From positions 1-14,551 of the forward strand of contig JAUXCL010000041.1 in assembly GCA_030618905.1 (NCBI GenBank): a stretch of DNA of 14,551 bases. Reading direction: 5' to 3'. The position numbers were made by a program, and so were the translations under genes. Below the pieces are notes generated by a model. It did no database searches and was not told the DNA's origin. It saw only the letters and a list, made by a program, of their open reading frames with translations. The DNA comes from Bacteroidales bacterium (GTDB lineage: Bacteria > Bacteroidota > Bacteroidia > Bacteroidales > B18-G4). Within the stretch, counting starts at the first letter, position 1, and every line of letters begins with the position of its first letter. Shown in pieces: positions 13,264 through 14,551 of the stretch.

Positions 13264-14532
13264 ATGAAAAGAAGCACCCTTACCATTGCTCTTTTTTTTA
13301 TTTTACCGCTGGTCATATTAGCCCAAAGTGAAAAAAAATTCAATGCTCAGTTTTATGGTTTTGTCAAGACAGACATTTTCTATGACTCAAGGCAGGTAGT
13401 GGCAGTCAGGGATGGTCATTTCCTGCTGTATCCACGTGCAGAAAAGCTGGATAACGCCGGCAAGGACATTAACGCTAAATCCAGTTTTAACATGTTGTCC
13501 ATCCAGACCAGGGTTGGTGTTAAAATAACAGCTCCTGATGCACTTGGCGCTAAGATAACAGGCCTGGTTGAGGGCGCTTTTTTCGGAATAAACGCTACAG
13601 ATATTGATGGTTTCAGGCTCAGGCATGCATTTGTGAAGATGCAATGGAAATCCACTGCTTTGCTTGTGGGACAATACTGGCATCCCAACTTTGTCACAAA
13701 ATGCTTTCCGGGGACTGTTTCTTTCAATACAGGTGCTCCATTCACACCATTTTCGCGTAATCCACAGATCAGGATAACACAGCAGGCTGGTAATTTCTAT
13801 TTTATCGGTACAATCTTATCCCAGGTGGATTTCGTAAGCAACGGCCCTATTGGACCCAACTCCGTCTATTTGCGGAACGGGGTATTACCGGCATTGAACC
13901 TGAGAATAGAATACTATTCAGCAAACAAGGAAAAGGACCGGGAATTTTTAATCGGTGCAAGTGCCAATTTTAAAAGACTGATCCCCCGCGTGAGTTCAGA
14001 CGTCTTTGATACCATAACTGATCAGACTTACACATACAAAGGCATAGAAGAAGTATCCAGCCTCTCGGGAATGTTGTACTTCAAAGTTAAGGTTCCCGCC
14101 ATTACCATTAAGGCTGCCGGAACCTATGCACAGGACGCATTCAACTGGACCATGCTCGGCGGATATGCTGTGGAAAAGATCGTTAACCCGGTAAAAGGAT
14201 TCCAGGAATACACCCCGATCAGCACCCTGGCAGCCTGGACCGACATTCATTCCAATGGCAAGAAATGGCAGGTCGGATTGTTCGCAGGATACACCAAAAA
14301 CCTGGGATCAGATAAAAATATTACAGGGGCATATTACAGCAGGGGATCCAATATAGATCACGCATACCGCATTTCTCCACGGTTCATCTATAATATAAAT
14401 CGTTTTCGGATAGCGCCTGAGATTGAGTATACCGTTGCTGCTTATGGTACACCAAACGAATTGGGTGAGGTGGAAAATACGACTGCAGTAGGAAATGTGC
14501 GATTACTACTGGGTGTTTATTTATTCTTCTAA
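13264..14532 (+). CDS. Outer-membrane beta-barrel porin (DcaP-like)
   Basis: This 422-aa protein has a clear signal peptide (MKRSTLTIALFFILPLVILA, then Q-S-E). The mature part opens FNAQFYGFVKTDIFYDSRQVV, a first-strand pattern seen in DcaP-like and related porins. Alternating-residue strands follow throughout (LSIQTRVGVKI, ALLVGQYWHP, LNLRIEYYS, FRIAPEIEYTVAAYG). The final residue is phenylalanine after LLLGVYLF, the usual outer-membrane-protein C-terminal signal. It should form a pore or transporter in the outer membrane. The exact substrate cannot be read from the sequence. It has its own promoter, is separated from the YebC gene by 116 bp, and is complete, with only 19 bases following before the window ends. 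Confidence 0.75.
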   Translation: MKRSTLTIALFFILPLVILAQSEKKFNAQFYGFVKTDIFYDSRQVVAVRDGHFLLYPRAEKLDNAGKDINAKSSFNMLSIQTRVGVKITAPDALGAKITGLVEGAFFGINATDIDGFRLRHAFVKMQWKSTALLVGQYWHPNFVTKCFPGTVSFNTGAPFTPFSRNPQIRITQQAGNFYFIGTILSQVDFVSNGPIGPNSVYLRNGVLPALNLRIEYYSANKEKDREFLIGASANFKRLIPRVSSDVFDTITDQTYTYKGIEEVSSLSGMLYFKVKVPAITIKAAGTYAQDAFNWTMLGGYAVEKIVNPVKGFQEYTPISTLAAWTDIHSNGKKWQVGLFAGYTKNLGSDKNITGAYYSRGSNIDHAYRISPRFIYNINRFRIAPEIEYTVAAYGTPNELGEVENTTAVGNVRLLLGVYLFF

Positions 14533-14551
14533 AAATAATATCGTCAAAATA

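Overview
The window reads as chromosomal DNA from a member of the Bacteroidota. It is AT-rich, has weak Shine-Dalgarno signals, and carries promoters with a TAnnTTTG -7 element. It also holds an ECF sigma/anti-sigma pair followed by a head-GIN (DUF2807) outer-membrane protein, and a porin-like barrel ending in phenylalanine. No RNA genes, insertion sequences or CRISPR arrays were seen.

Left part (1-5908, minus strand): a tandem array of very large curlin-like proteins. Two complete paralogs (718 and 717 aa) and the first 22 codons of a third (cut by the left edge) share a signal peptide, a long leader and a promoter. The two complete genes end in near-identical Rho-independent terminators, so each copy looks like its own transcription unit. 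The proteins are built from about 50 short N-x-A-x-I-x-Q-x-G strand segments, as in CsgA/CsgB, but are several times longer than CsgA and carry a Cys-Gly cluster. No csgE/F/G-like secretion gene lies in the window.

Middle part (5909-8788, minus strand): a cytoplasmic PAS histidine kinase overlapping a REC-PAS-LuxR response regulator, then a stand-alone receiver protein with its own promoter.

The most interesting signal links the two parts. A 16-bp box, GTGAWWWYMCCCATTG on the minus strand, occurs five times, always in the same orientation. Each is followed after exactly 20 nt by a TAnnTTTR-like -7 element. Three boxes are the promoters of the curlin-like genes, one precedes the stand-alone receiver gene, and one lies in the 3' end of that receiver gene and points into about 770 bp of gene-free DNA. 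The box probably overlaps the -33 element. I infer that the adjacent LuxR-type regulator binds it, giving a self-contained amyloid-fibre regulon analogous to CsgD and curli but built from different parts.

Right part (8987-14532, plus strand): an ECF sigma factor, its membrane anti-sigma factor (with a duplicated N-terminal module) and a GIN-domain/beta-barrel outer-membrane protein, probably one operon interrupted by a 7-bp tandem repeat. Then come a YebC/TACO1-family translation factor and a porin-like outer-membrane protein, each with a recognisable Bacteroidota promoter.
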